NCBI RefSeq assembly: GCF_050624435.1
Contig: NC_134542.1
Location: 14,813,997-14,877,996 of the forward strand
Reading direction: 5' to 3'
Origin: Tenrec ecaudatus
Taxonomy: Eukaryota > Chordata > Mammalia > Afrosoricida > Tenrecidae
DNA length: 64,000 nucleotides
A program made the translations under genes and the position numbers. Below, piece by piece: positions 32,261 to 43,774 of the stretch. Within the stretch, counting starts at the first letter, position 1. Each line of letters starts with the position of its first letter. Below the pieces are notes generated by a model. It was given only the letters and a program-made list of their open reading frames with translations. It made no database searches and was not told the origin of the DNA.

Positions 32261-33536
32261 CCAGGATATACCCAGGGTATATGCAAGCCAACATTATCAT
32301 TAGTAATAATATATATTTTACTTACTTTTTGTGCATCAGAATTTTTATATAATAACCATAGTTTAATACAAATATATGGCATATAACCTTATTTTATAAA
32401 ACAAAGATATTTTTAAAATCTTGATCCTTTATATCACTTTTCTAATTTTTATACATCTTAATAAATAGAGTTTTATGTGACTTAGATTGTTCCAGAAGTC
32501 ACCTTCTATCTAACACAGAGCTTGAGTGTATGTTTGATTGGCAGCAGAGAATTGTCACTTGGCTGTGTAAAACTTAGATGAGGAGATTTTTTTAGAGTGC
32601 TTTTTAGGAGCTGAGAAATATACTAGTTATATTTCAACACATCTTATTCTTTGTACTATTTTTATCACTGAGAAGCAGACAGATAATGAACTCACCCTTA
32701 AGATAATCAAACTCAATCCTGTGTTTTAGACTATGAATCAGTTCTTTTGGAATGTTCATTGGGTAATTTAAATTCAGTTTGTTGTGGGAGGAAACTTTCT
32801 CGGCCTTTATGAACGCAAAACATATCAGTAAAACCCATCTTTCATCCAAGAACTGTGATACAACCAGATTCACTACTGTGAGATGCAGTAGCATATCAGT
32901 CCTCACAAGGAAAATGAAATTCAGCTAATTGGGTGCATTTACAGCCCATGGAACATCTGCACTTAAATTATTAAGCATCACTAATGTTCTAGAATATCGC
33001 CCCCAGAAAGGCAGGAATCACACTACTCTGTAAGCTTTCAGTGATGACTCATCTCAGCTTAATGACAGACTCAGAAGGTAGGAATCTGTATCTGCTCCAG
33101 GCCCTGCTGTTGGGGTGATCTGTCTGTTAGCAATGTTTGGGTTCAAAGCTGGACCAACCACAAAGCTTCATAGCAACAGAAGGCCTCCGAAAATGTCATC
33201 GCTATATCCTGATCAGCACGAGTTTGAAACATGTTGTAAGATTAAAGCCACATAATAGCAGTGTTGACAAGTGGGTGCATTATGTCATTATTGCTTCAGT
33301 ACCATCCCCTTTGTACACTGCCATACCAGTCCACATCTTAGAACTTGCACTACTCAGCACTGGTCTAGGTCTGCTTGGAGAGGTTGAGACTCTTACGGAT
33401 CTCTCAGTTCAAATGGACAAATGCCATTGCAGTCGTTTTTTATTTGACTTCTCAAGGCTATGGGTTCCAATTTCTAAAATTTTGAGTATTTCATTTGACC
33501 TTGTCAAGTCTCAGGGACTTCAGTGATTAGTGATGA
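32261..33536. other. Unassigned non-coding DNA
   Basis: No recognised gene. The 129-codon plus frame at 33137-33526 has no family motif and no splice or promoter context, so it is treated as chance. Confidence 0.5.
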
Positions 33537-33862
33537 TTAAAAGAGCAGGCTCTGGAGATAGAAATCGATAGTTGAATCTCAGCCAGACACTTAGTAGGTG
33601 TATGGCCTTGGGGAAGAAAGTAGACAGTGTCTGTTTCTTCATCTATCAAATAGGGGCAATATTAATGCATTCCTCACAAGACTGTGGTCAACTACTTGGG
33701 ATAGCAATCAACATGTAGAATGTATTAGATATTGTTATTAATATAGTTATTACTATGGATAAATAGAAATGACAATGCTGACATTGGCTGGAGGACTAAA
33801 TGAGATAATGTGTGTCCACATCTAATCCACTGTCTAGCATAATGTAGGTACTCAACTAGAGT
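33537..33862 (+). mobile_element. MIR SINE, plus strand
   Basis: 'GAGCAGGCTCTGGAGATAG', 'CCAGACACTTAGTAGGTGTA', 'CATCTATCAAATAGGGGCAA' and then 'CTAAATGAGATAATG' with 'GTAGGTACTCAACTA' follow the MIR order, with an AT-rich interruption at about 33690-33780. Confidence 0.8.
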
Positions 33863-33894
33863 GAGTCACAACAGCTGCTCACTTTGTGAGTGGG

Positions 33895-33995
33895 CTCCCT
33901 GCCACGCACTGTGAAAGTACTTTATATACATCCTCACGGCAACCTTTTGAGGTAAGTACTGCCAATTTTACTAAGGAAATAGTTGATGTAGAAAG
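33895..33995 (-). mobile_element. MIR fragment, minus strand
   Basis: 'CATCCTCACGGCAACCTTTT', 'GAGGTAAGTACTGCC' and 'TTTTACTAAGGAAATAG' resemble the reversed MIR 3' portion. Confidence 0.55.
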
Positions 33996-34058
33996 AAATT
34001 AAGTATTTTGACGAAAGTTGTAGACCAATTGGCAAGTTATTATAGTAACATGAGCTAC

Positions 34059-34699
34059 TGTGTTAGGCAGGGCTCTCTAGACAAATAAGACCAGGACATT
34101 TATAATTACAATATATTACAACATCTAATTAGTCTAATTACATATATCTGGAATACAACTTCTAATTAGTCCACACAGCAATACAAAGTGCCCAGTCCAA
34201 CTCAGTTTCATGGGACAGTTAATATACTGAAGGTTCTTCCAACTCATGCTGGTCCAAGGCCAAGAAAGTAGACAGAGAAGTGGTTGGTGAGAGGTGCAGA
34301 GTCTTCCTGCAGGCAAGATGAACAGTTGGCCTGCAGGCAGCAGATATGGCAAGGTGGGGCCCAATGATAGGAAGATGAGATGCTGAGGCATAGCAGAGGC
34401 CAAGTCAGGCAGAGTAGCGAAGCAGGTCATGATGGAGTTTCAAGGTGTAGCAGTGCAACACTAGTCCACCATAATCATGCGTTGGCTCTGCCCACAGGTA
34501 GCACAGCACACAGTTGAGGCAGAGCAGCTAACTCAGGGAGCAGTGTTCTGGGAAATCATCAGGGAGAAAGAGGGAGAGGCTGGCCTTGGAGAGCCATTTT
34601 TCCCTGTCACCCTCCAATCAAGGACCCTGACTGACAGGGTAAACTCTGCCCATATTTTCCTGTGGGACTCATGTTGGCAGAAAAATCCTATCAAAGCTA
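34059..34699 (-). mobile_element. Solo LTR-like repeat
   Basis: This is a second copy of the repeat at 9675-10283, from 'TGTGTTAGGCAGGGCTCTCT' to 'AATCCTATCAAA'. GCTAC(T) directly precedes it (34054-34058) and follows it, a candidate 5-bp duplication as expected of ERV-L-class integration. No internal retroviral sequence adjoins. A LINE 3' end remains possible. The frames of 78 and 98 codons are chance. Confidence 0.45.
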
Positions 34700-35624
34700 C
34701 TCTAAAGAATTAACTCATACACTTTAGTGAGTTCACACACTAGAATAGTATTTCTCATGAAAAATGCAAATAGATGGTGCTGATAATTGGGTTGCCCTTC
34801 TCTAAGCAGTGATTCAGGCCTTCCACAGCTAGGCCCCCAAGCGAACTGTGCTTGTCTGCCTCCAAGGCAGAGCCTTGTGGGCATAGCAGTGGTATTCTAT
34901 TTCACTAGCTAGGATTTAGTTATGGTTACGTTTAACTGCAAGGCAGCCAAAGAAATGTAGACTCATGTTGTGTCAAGGAAGCACAAAACTGATCATCAGT
35001 CAATATTCTCTGTCACTGTAGCAGACATAGGACACGATTCAGGTATGTATGACCCCAAGACAATCAATCTTCTGTCTGCATGATCTTTCTTTCTCCAAAA
35101 AAGCAGTTGAGGAGCTGAGAAGCATCATAAAATATGCAAGTCATTATTCCAATCCTTAGCTCAGCCCCTGTATAGCTGAAACCTCTGACCCCACTGTAGC
35201 ATCATTTGAATTATGAGTTGGAATCATAGGAACAGCTTTAATGGCCTGAATCACAAACATTCTACTTATTTGGTTACTAGCATTCCTCACAAGTAGATTT
35301 GCATGTGCCATTCATCCACCAGATTCATGCTTTGGGACCTGCCATCAACCAGATGTGTTTGTAATTTTGGGCTTACATCTAGTAACCAAAAAGACAACCT
35401 CACCCCAAATTCCATTTTTAAGTCCTTGAACCATAAAACAACTAACGGTGACTGAACTTTTGATTATATATTTTAGAGCCTTGTAATTCTAGACTATGAC
35501 ATTTAGGTTTGCCTAGAATTAGATTGTCCTTCCACTGAAATTGCTTCTTGGAAAATTGTTTGGGCCCCAGGCTGCATTAGTTTCTTTGAGAACATAAGAA
35601 TGTTTAAAATATCATGGGCAAATT
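34700..35624. other. Unassigned non-coding DNA
   Basis: No gene or named repeat recognised. Confidence 0.5.
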
Positions 35625-36079
35625 TTGTCAGAAATCAAATCAGAACACGGCACCCAGCTGTGTCTAGTGCCAAATCGCCCTAAGCGAGTTATGCCTGACA
35701 AGACTTCACAGGATCATTTGGGATCTTGGAGATGCATTTTCAGCGCTCTGATTCATCTAGCTCTCTGTCACCTAGTGGCGAGAATCAGAATTCTTTTGTT
35801 CTTGGTAGGAGATCCCTTAGTCACAATTTAACACAAAGCCTGAACTTGAGGATATTGAAATTTTCGCCTTCTCTTATAAGTGACATTTGGGAAAAGGTTA
35901 CTTTATATGTCACCACGCAGCATAACATTCTTCTATGGACGAACATGCTCGAGGCTCCAGCTAAAAAAGAAATAAAAGAGGAAACCAGTAAGAGTGCTAA
36001 TTCCAGGTTGACCCGGTTTCTTGTAACAGAGAGAATTATAAAAAAGGAAACATCGCTTCCGGAGCCTTCAAGCCAATGA
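35625..36079 (+). pseudogene. Unidentified reading frames; possible gene or pseudogene remnant
   Basis: Two overlapping plus-strand frames occur: 35625-35831 (68 codons) and 35726-36079 (117 codons, ending TGA). The second is Ser-rich at first, then has a mixed helical stretch (L-R-I-L-K-F-S-P-S-L-I-S-D-I-W-E-K-V), then a Lys/Glu-rich end (K-K-E-I-K-E-E-T-S-K). The composition looks more protein-like than other frames in the window, and several CpGs are retained. No repeat similarity was seen here. No domain was recognised and no poly-A or splice signal is evident. It could be an exon, a frameshifted processed pseudogene or chance. Confidence 0.25.
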
Positions 36080-36276
36080 AGATCAGCGACACAATCCTAG
36101 GAGGTCAGGAAGGCCATCTTTCACGACCGTGTAGATAGCTCTTCACCCTCAGAAGTCCGGGTACTTCTGTGATAAGATGCCTATCTTCCTCTGGAATCAA
36201 AAGGTGCAGTGAATTGCATTGTGTGTCCCCAACTTAAATTTGTAGTGAAATCCTAATCCCCATACTTGTAAAAAGG

Positions 36277-36425
36277 AGTTCTGGTGGCGCCACTTGTTAA
36301 GCAATAAGCTGCTAATAGAAAGGTTGGCATTTCAGCACTGCCCGCGCATCGCCCCTCCCTCCCCACACACCTGAGCTACCAAAGAAAGGCCTGATGATGC
36401 GCTTCTGAAAAGGCTCATTGTTGCT
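36277..36425 (+). mobile_element. AfroSINE 5' part, plus strand
   Basis: 'GGAGTTCTGGTGGCGCCACT', 'TAAGCTGCTAATAGAAAGG' and 'GAAAGGCCTGATGATGCGC' match the SINE head. The 3' part is replaced by RTE sequence. Confidence 0.6.
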
Positions 36426-36575
36426 AAGTGCCGTTTAGTGCCTTCTGACTCATAGTGAATCCACTCACAGCAGAAGCAATACTGCCCACGCGTACACCGT
36501 CCGCATCAATAAGTGCTTCAATCCTCTTCATTTCCAGTAAGCACGGTTGTGTCACCTACATAGCACATCTTTTAG
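36426..36575 (-). mobile_element. RTE internal fragment, minus strand
   Basis: 'AATAAGTGCTTCAATCCTCT' and 'AGTAAGCACGGTTGTGTCAC' match the same RTE segment at 51.68 kb. Confidence 0.55.
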
Positions 36576-36584
36576 AAATGAGTT

Positions 36585-36995
36585 TGTTTACTTTTAGCAG
36601 TTTCACTGACATAAAAGTTACATATTATACCTTTCAATAGTTCAGTCACGTTCATAGTTACTGCTATTGATTTTAGGACACTTCTCCCTGGGACTCGTTG
36701 ATAGTCTCCTATCTCCCACCAGCCTCCCCCCGCTGTGCACCTTTCAATCTCTTAATCCACTCACCACAAATTCACCTAGTCTGGGTTTCATATACAGAAT
36801 AGCATACAAAATCAAGACAAAACACAAACACACCGCCCCACAACGACAGAACAAAACAGAAAATCCTCGATCGACAACAAAGCAGAAAATACTAACAACT
36901 GGAGCAATGATACATTGGGTCAAGAGGGAGATCAAAGCTAAGGGATCCCAGTTTGCCCCAGCCACAACGGCAGTAATCCTCCCTGCAATGTGCTC
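36585..36995 (-). mobile_element. LINE-3'-end-like repeat, family C
   Basis: 'AGCAGTTTCACTGACATAAA', 'CCACCAGCCTCCCCC', 'AACAAAACAGAAAATCCTCG' and 'CTAACAACTGGAGCAATG' parallel 19855-20200. The internal frames are shadows. Confidence 0.55.
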
Positions 36996-37067
36996 TCTCT
37001 GATCACAATGCCTTTCCCGTCTCTAGTCCACGGTCAGAGAAGATTTAACAGAGGCTTAATCTGCCTG

Positions 37068-37376
37068 GCTGCTGTTAGGTGCCATCGAGTTGGCCCTAAC
37101 CCATAGCGACCCTACGTACAACAGAACAAAACACTGCATGGTCCCGTGCCAGCCTCACAACTGTTCTCATGCCTCAGCCATTGACGCAGCCACGATGCCA
37201 ATCCATCCTGTTGAGGGTCTTTTTCTTTTATGATGCCCTCCACTTTACCAAACATGATGTTCTTCTCCAGGGACTGACTGGTCTCACTGGCCAATATGTC
37301 AAAAGCATGTAACATGAAGTCTTGCCATGCTTATGTCTAAGGGGTCCTTTGGTATTACTTTTCCAATACAGATCTG
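37068..37376 (-). mobile_element. RTE 3' end, minus strand
   Basis: From 'CTGCTGTTAGGTGCCATCGA' it continues through 'CAACAGAACAAAACACTGC', 'CAATCCATCCTGTTGAGGG', 'TTTACCAAACATGATGTTC' and 'TTCCAATACAGATCTG'. It is one of the best-preserved RTE 3' ends here. It ends at or beside the SPIN target site. Confidence 0.85.
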
Positions 37377-37383
37377 CCTAGGG
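37376..37383. repeat. SPIN target-site duplication, left
   Basis: GCCTAGGG is repeated exactly at 37558-37565, with a central TA. Confidence 0.95.
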
Positions 37384-37557
37384 CAGTGGTTCTCAACCTT
37401 CATGTTGTGGTGACCCGTCCCCCCCACCCCTAACCATAAAATTATTTCGTTGCTACTTCATAACTGTAATTTGCTACTGTTATGATCGGGTAGCCCCTGT
37501 GAAAGGGTTGTGTGACTTCCCCCAAAGGGGTCGTGACCCACAAGTTGAGAACCCCTG
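37384..37557 (+). mobile_element. SPIN non-autonomous hAT transposon (short form)
   Basis: A 174-bp element with CAGTGGTTCTCAACC at the left and 'AAGTTGAGAACCCCTG' at the right, flanked by a perfect 8-bp duplication. It lacks the 'CTAATGC...ATACAGTTC' block near the left end, a further small deletion, and shares the central deletion seen in the copies at 14.3 and 60.8 kb. Confidence 0.95.
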
Positions 37558-37709
37558 GCCTAGGGGCTCCTGCAAATGGGTTTTGGGCTTTCACTGTCAT
37601 CTACAGGCTTCTGCAAACCAGGTGCTCAGCAGTTAATCTTTAATACCACCCCCTCCAGGGTGAATGCCAAACCTCCAGGCTTGGTTTTATTGTTTACAAT
37701 TCTTAGAGC

Positions 37710-37895
37710 ACCAAGTTGGTGCGCCTCTTCATGTGGATGTAGCCAACACCTACTGGAGATGGCTGCTTGTTTTAAGACAGGTCTAAGCCCTCAGACACTA
37801 CTATTCTTTCTGACAGTCAGGCACCATCGGCTTCCTTCACCACACTTTGCTACAGCACCCATATCTTCAGCGACCACTGCATGGGCCTAGGTTTA
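37710..37895 (-). mobile_element. L1 3' UTR fragment, minus strand
   Basis: 'TGGTGCGCCTCTTCATGTGG', 'GATGGCTGCTTGTTTTAAGA', 'GTCAGGCACCATCGGCTTCC' and 'CTTCAGCGACCACTGCATGG' follow the reversed young-L1 3' UTR around the 'aacaagcggcc' block. More diverged than other copies. Confidence 0.7.
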
Positions 37896-38699
37896 CAGCA
37901 AGGCCATATCATAAGAACCAGTTGTTCTTAGATTGGGGCTACAATGAATTATGGGTTCAACATCCACTTGTATACCTGTGGTTTATATATGTTCCTGGTT
38001 CACATTTAAGAAATTCATCTTAATTTATTGAAGAACATTATAATTATCCCCTTGGGACATATGGTAGTTCTTCTGACATTACTATTAATTCAGCAATTAG
38101 GAAAGAAATTAAAGCACTGTCAAGACAAAGAAAATATACATAGGTCGTACAGTTTTTAGGAGCAAATTACATTAAATGCTGATTTGTGCCGCGTAACAAT
38201 TTATGTGGCTGGACACTGTGTACACTTACAATGGGTGTTGAAGATAAGGCACACTGAACAACTCTCACAAAGACAGGATGGGGCAAAGAGAGTGTGAAAG
38301 TAGTACGTACATATATGGTAATATTCACTTGCCACTTATTGAGGACCCTCCAGGCAAATTTGTGGCAGCTCGGTGACTTCCACATCCATATCCTTGGGAT
38401 GGAAGTCATCTGCTCCTCCTCACACTGGGATACTGCAGTGTTTGGCCCATGGGAGTGTTTCAGTTCCTGTAATGTGCTCACAGTAAGTTTAAGGTAAAGT
38501 CCAGTTTGATCAATGGGAGTTCCCAAACAGATCCTTCTAAGAAGGATGCTGTGAACCTCCAAAGGCAGAATCTAAAGTCTCAGTTGTCTATGGTATACTG
38601 TCTAGGTCACCAAGGGCTGAACACAAATTAGGTCAAAAGTACCCAAAGAGGGAAAAGATACTAAAGGCTCCAAGACTTTCATATTTCGTCTGAGTCACC
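37896..38699. other. Unassigned non-coding DNA
   Basis: No gene recognised. The 131-codon minus frame at 38167-38562 overlaps a plus frame and carries no motif. Confidence 0.5.
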
Positions 38700-38785
38700 C
38701 CTGCTTAAAGTGGACGGGAAACACAGCCGTTGGGTTAGCAGTCTAGCTCATGAACAATTTGCACCACTCGGGGCTCCCCCTGTAT
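38700..38785 (-). mobile_element. AfroSINE head fragment, minus strand
   Basis: 'GTTGGGTTAGCAGTCTAGCT' and 'TTTGCACCACTCGGGGCTCC' are the reversed SINE head, where the tRNA-like promoter would lie. Confidence 0.6.
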
Positions 38786-39869
38786 CAATAGAAGTTAATA
38801 TATATTGAATATAATTAGTCAATATTTAGTAATGTCTGTCAGGTAAGTAAAAATCCATTTTGAATGGCTCAGGTGTGCTATCTTATACACCTGATTAAGG
38901 TTAATGAATAAGTTAAATTGTGACTGCATTCTTTACGGCACATGGAACAGTGTCTTAAGCCGCTAATGCCAGGGTCTCACCATATGCGTGTCTCATTCTA
39001 GGGGAAAATCCCCAAATCTGCTCTGCCTAAAAAAAAACATCAAAAAAAAAACCATCAAATTGCAACTTTCCACCCTGACTTAGGTCTCTACTTTCTAGAA
39101 GACGTGTATTGTGTTCTTTGTAGAAAATGCATATTGACAAAGCATTGAAGTCATTCTAAAACTCCTACGCAAAAACAATGAACTTGTAAGCACCAATGTT
39201 TCAGGGGGAAGGAAGTGCTATATTTTAATTCAACATTCAAAAACCTCTAAGTGTGGAGTATTAGACATTGATTTTTGAAAACCATTGTTGAGTCTGAGAT
39301 CATTTTATCTACAAGTTTCTGGCAATAAGCAGTTAAAACGAATTTATGGCGTATGAACTTTCTCTTCCCTGCAGTCCACGAGGAATGAACAGCTGCACTG
39401 GGCTATTTGCGATGCACTTCAGATGGACAAGAGTTCCCAAGCAAAGGGAGAGTGAAGAAACTCAAGAAGATGGACTATAATCATTTTCTCAAAGGGACTT
39501 CCCTGATTCTGCAAGCAGGAGATTTAAATGCATCTGCAATAAACCTCTCAAGGCTTTCTTGATTTCCATGCAAATAGAAATGCAGAGAAGAGAGAAATGA
39601 ATTACTTACAATAATCAAAACACATCAAAATGCTAATAAGAAAAAGGGGCAAAAACATAGGCAGCGTCTTTGGTTTCAAACGGTAAATGACTACGATCAC
39701 AAAACCAAAACGCTAGAGTTGTACGTTATTGCCGTCACCTGCAATTTAGCAAAATACAAAAGTATGATAGTCCTTGGGGCTTCAAACTCTTTTAAAGAGA
39801 GATGTGATGAGAATCCCAGATTGTCTAATTGATAATATATTCATGTTTGGTAAGCTGTCAAGAATCCCT
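38786..39869. other. Unassigned non-coding DNA
   Basis: No gene or named repeat. Short A runs lie at about 39029-39055. Confidence 0.5.
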
Positions 39870-40055
39870 GTTCATACGATGTTTAAGTGCTTGACTGCTA
39901 ACTAGAAGTTTGGAGGTTTGCACCCACCCAAGGGACACCTGAAGTAAAATCTGGCGATCCACTCTTGTGATCATTGTAGTCAAGAAAACGCTGTGGAGCA
40001 GTTCTCTCTGCCCCATGGGTCACTGTGGGTCCAAACCCCCTTCCAGGCACCCCGC
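39870..40055 (+). mobile_element. AfroSINE copy, plus strand
   Basis: 'TTAAGTGCTTGACTGCTAAC', 'GGAGGTTTGCACCCACCC', 'AATCTGGCGATCCACTC', 'GCTGTGGAGCAGTTCTC' and 'GGGTCACTGTGGGTCC' follow AfroSINE order. Confidence 0.7.
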
Positions 40056-40084
40056 AAAAAATTTTCCTTCAAGACAATACAAGT

Positions 40085-40235
40085 GAAGGACATTCTCATT
40101 GAGATGACTTGACACGATAGTGGCAAAAAGGGATTAAACATACTAGTGACCATCAAGATGAAAGGACAACCTTTAATTCTGTCATATGTAATAGTTCCAG
40201 GAATGGGAGCTGACTTGATGACAACTACATTATCT
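40085..40235 (+). mobile_element. RTE 3' end fragment, plus strand
   Basis: 'TGAGATGACTTGACACGATA', 'AAACATACTAGTGACCATC' and 'GGGAGCTGACTTGATGAC' correspond to the RTE terminal segment. Confidence 0.5.
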
Positions 40236-40975
40236 TCCTTTGTATGATGATAGAATTTTGTAAAGGCTTAAAGTAAGAAAGCAGCATGTCTATAAAATCG
40301 GAGTTAACTTGTTAAACAAGTAGGCAGACACCAACAGAAACACAAATAGTGTCCTATGAAGTGAAATACCAGACTAACGGGTTGAGCTTCAGCCATTAAG
40401 AAAGGACTGCTTCAGGAACAGAAGGAGGAAATGGAATGTTTGCTTGGTTGCCTCCATAAAGTGCTTCTATGAAACCAGAAAAGCCAGATGATGGCCAGCT
40501 ATCACAACTGCATATTTTGATAAAAATTTCTATAGAAGAATGCTAATCAAAAGGGGGAAATACAAAAGAGAATTTAAAATCCTCATGGACTTAGCGCTCT
40601 GCAACTATGGACATTGGTGAATCTCTGAAACTTGTCCTGAGATAATTGTTAAACCTTAAATAAAAAATATCCCTTGGAGCCTTCTTAAAAATAAATCTTT
40701 AACTTAATTGCCAAAAAACGCCTGCCTTGAGCATTGTGTCCTTTGACATAATGATCTACATGGGATCACAACAGCATCCCAAAACTCAGACTGTAGTGAG
40801 TTTTTGCGAATTGAGGAGAAACAATTCAAAAAAGGAAGGCAAGAATGGTTAATCAACTCCAAGAATGTAACCAATGCCACTGAATTGTGCATGTAGGGCT
40901 TGTTGTACGAGTGTATGTTCTGCTCATATCACCAACAGCATTAAGAAATAATTTAAAAAAAACAACAAAAACTGC
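40236..40975 (+). mobile_element. Possible A-tailed retroposon, family unknown
   Basis: The segment ends in an A-rich tail ('TTTAAAAAAAACAACAAAAA' near 40950) after 'GAATGTAACCAATGCCACTG' and 'TGTATGTTCTGCTCATATC'. That layout resembles the 3' end of an afrotherian LINE or SINE. The left edge is undefined and no second copy was noticed in the window. Confidence 0.35.
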
Positions 40976-41277
40976 AGATTCACATCAAGAATTTATGATA
41001 ATACTTGAATATGTGGGATAGACATTGTAAATCCTTAATTTAATCAATATCTTAAAGCCTTGTTAAATCATCCATAACAGTATTTCAGGATGCATGGACA
41101 AATTGTTTTTGCTGGAAATGAATGGATGATGATCATCAATACTTGTCTGCCAGATTTGGTTCTATTGTGAATTCATAGGCTTTTTGGATGACCAGTTATG
41201 CTTTAATATTATTATTTCATTCTTTTGAAAGTCTGTGTTAATCCCCTGTGCTTTTAAATACTTCAAGGAGGATAAGG
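40976..41277. other. Unassigned non-coding DNA
   Basis: Nothing recognised. Confidence 0.5.
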
Positions 41278-41475
41278 AGCCCTGGCAGCAAAGTGGGTTC
41301 AACATTGGGCTGCTAATTGAAATTATTGGGTCAAATCCATTAGATGTTATGGGTGGGGGAGCGGTAAGATGAGATTGTTCCCCTACAGATTTACAGTCTC
41401 AGCAACCATCTAGAATAGTCCTCTGGCCAAAAGTGTCCCTGAGGGTCACAACCGACTCCAGGTCAGTGGTTTAAG
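41278..41475 (+). mobile_element. AfroSINE copy, plus strand
   Basis: 'GGAGCCCTGGCAGCAAAGTG', 'TTGGGCTGCTAATTGAAAT', 'TTTACAGTCTCAGCAACC' and 'GGGTCACAACCGACTCCAGG' make a nearly complete SINE. Confidence 0.75.
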
Positions 41476-41806
41476 TAGGAAAGGACCCAAAACATAGAGG
41501 GATATTTTAGGGGAAAATTTCTCTGCTCCTTAATCAAAATTACAGTTTTCACCATTCCTTTGGGAGAAGAGAAAATATACATACAGAAAGTAAGTGCTAA
41601 GTATATCAAAGTCTTTAGATGATAAAGGATTTAGATCAATGACTATATAGTTTAATTTTCAGATATCATAAATCCAACATTTGCCTGTGATTGGCCTTTA
41701 ATGAAACTCATAACTTATGCTTCTCCAAAGAACTAGAAGTATTACTTGGGTTGTTAGTCAAGATTTAGCTTTGTGATTTTGCTCTCAAAATTTCCCGAGT
41801 TCTGTA

Positions 41807-41858
<52 letters not shown>

Positions 41859-42074
41859 GTTGATATCAAAAGTGTATAGGAAACCTGAACAAATGTGCAT
41901 GGTTTCTAATGAGCCTTCCATGTTCATTCTGAAGCACTCTGCTGCACCTTCAGGTAGGTCTAGAAATTTGGGACTTAGCAGAACCTACCTCTTTGTTCTC
42001 ATCTCAGTCACCTAACAGCCATCAGGAATGAATCAATTTGGAAAAGTTAATTCTCAGGCAATGTTGTCCCATGA
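41476..42074. other. Unassigned DNA with a CA microsatellite
   Basis: No gene or named transposon. The only structure is the CA repeat at 41810. Confidence 0.5.
41810..41855. repeat. (CA)n microsatellite
   Basis: About 23 uninterrupted CA units. Confidence 0.98.
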
Positions 42075-42170
42075 AGCTCTCTAGTTAGTTCCAGCTCATA
42101 GTGACTCTGTGCACCACAGAATGAAGCATTGCTTGATCCTGCACTCTCTTTGAAATGGTTGATTTCTATG
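42075..42170 (-). mobile_element. RTE/AfroSINE 3' end fragment, minus strand
   Basis: 'TTCCAGCTCATAGTGACTCT' followed by 'CACCACAGAATGAAGCATTG' and 'GATCCTGCACTC' is the reversed RTE 3' end. Confidence 0.6.
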
Positions 42171-42244
42171 AGTCTGGACACAGCCTCCAGCATCACAGAA
42201 ATGGAAGCCTCCACAGGCTTAATTCCTTAAACGAAAGGAATTTT

Positions 42245-43530
42245 TTAGTTTGAAATTGACAAAACTTGCAATCAAGATGCATTGATAATTATTGATGATT
42301 GGAATGCAAACATTGGAAAAAAGCAGGAAGGAGCAGTAGTTGGAAAATGTGGCCTTGATGATAGAAGCAAAACTGTAGATCACATGGTATAATTTTGTAA
42401 GACCAAAAACCTAAATTGCAACTATATGTTGGAATTCACTGAAAGACTACAGAAGAATTGACTGCATCTGTGGGAAGAAATGATAGAGAAGCTCAATATT
42501 AGTAGCAAAAATGAGGCCAGGGATTGATTTTAGAACAGACCATCCATTGTTCATGTGGGTGTTCAGGTTGAAGTTGAAGAACATTAAAACAAGTCCATGA
42601 GAGCCAAAATACAACTTTAAATATAGCACATGAATTTTGAGAATATGTCAAGAACAGATTCATTAATAATAAACTTGATGAGTTGTGGGAAAGTATCAAG
42701 AATATCAACATGATGAAAGCAAACAGACATTAATATACAAGAAAGAAAATACTAATATGAATATTAGAAGACACACTAAAACTTGCATTTAAATATTTTG
42801 CAGGAAAAAAAAGAAGACAATGATGAAGTGATACAGGTGGACAGGAAATTTCAAAGAGCAGCTGAAGAAGACAAAGGGTTATCATGCAAAGACCTGGAGT
42901 TAGGAAGCCTAATGGAAGAATGCTCTCAGCATGTCTCAGGCTGAAACACCTGAAGGAAAAAGTCAAGCTTTGGTTTTCAAAGTTGAAGAATTTCCTTGGG
43001 AAGCTACTGAAGGAAAAGAAAATGGAAGGACTACACAGGATCACTGTATCATGCAGAACTTGTCGATATCCAGCCATTCCCAGAGGTGGTCTACAAACAC
43101 CCGGCACAACTAAAGAAAGAGGCCCAAGCTCCAATGAAGGCATTAGCAGACTATCCAGGCTTCGACCATTGAAAGGTTGATGAAGCTCTGGAAGCCCTCA
43201 CAGCTCTATGGCAAATCAGTTAGAGGACAGCTACGGACTGGAAGAGATTCCTTTCTGGCCCATTTTTCTAAGGATACGTAGAAGCAAAATAGTGAGATTC
43301 TGTCTCATTAATTTGGTCAGGTTGCTCAGAAACACCTAGTCCCTGAAAGGACGTCGTGCTTGGTAGAGGTCGTGCTAGAGAAGAGGACCCTGCAGGAGGT
43401 AGATCAGCAGGTGAGTACAATAATGGGCTCAGCGTAACAATGTTGTGAGGATGGCGACTGTGGACTGAAGGACGTTTTGTTCAGTTGTACACGGGGCAGC
43501 TAGGACACCTAACACCAACAACCTCCACCT
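42245..43530 (+). mobile_element. RTE LINE with internal deletion, plus strand
   Basis: The endonuclease end is recognisable ('CAATCAAGATGCATTGATAA', 'GGAGCAGTAGTTGGAAAATG', 'GATCACATGGTATAATTTTG'). The linker ('GACAGGAAATTTCAAAGAGC', 'GATCACTGTATCATGCAG') and 'GGTTGATGAAGCTCTGGAAG' follow. Near 43260-43290 the sequence jumps to the 3' end ('CTAGTCCCTGAAAGGACGTC', 'AATGGGCTCAGCGTAACAA'), so most of the reverse transcriptase is missing. Stops are frequent. Confidence 0.8.
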
Positions 43531-43774
43531 CTAGGCTTGTGCACATTTCACTACAATACTTCAGTGTCTCCCCCAGCTGACCTGCGAAACCTTCACTTCA
43601 GCTCTTTTACTTGATTATTCTTCCATTTGTTTTAGCTACTTCATGTGCATGATCAAGTTTCAGAGTCTCTTCTGACCTCCATTTTTGTCTCTTCTTTCTC
43701 TCTTGTCTCTGTAATGACCTTCTGTTTCTTCGTGTCTATGCCCTTGATGTCAGAGCTTAAATTGTCATTCTTGT

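Noticed and set aside
33137..33526. 129-codon plus-strand frame
   Set aside because: No motif, no splice, promoter or neighbour support, and the length is within chance for 64 kb read in six frames.
38167..38562. 131-codon minus-strand frame
   Set aside because: Overlaps a plus frame of similar quality and has no recognisable domain.
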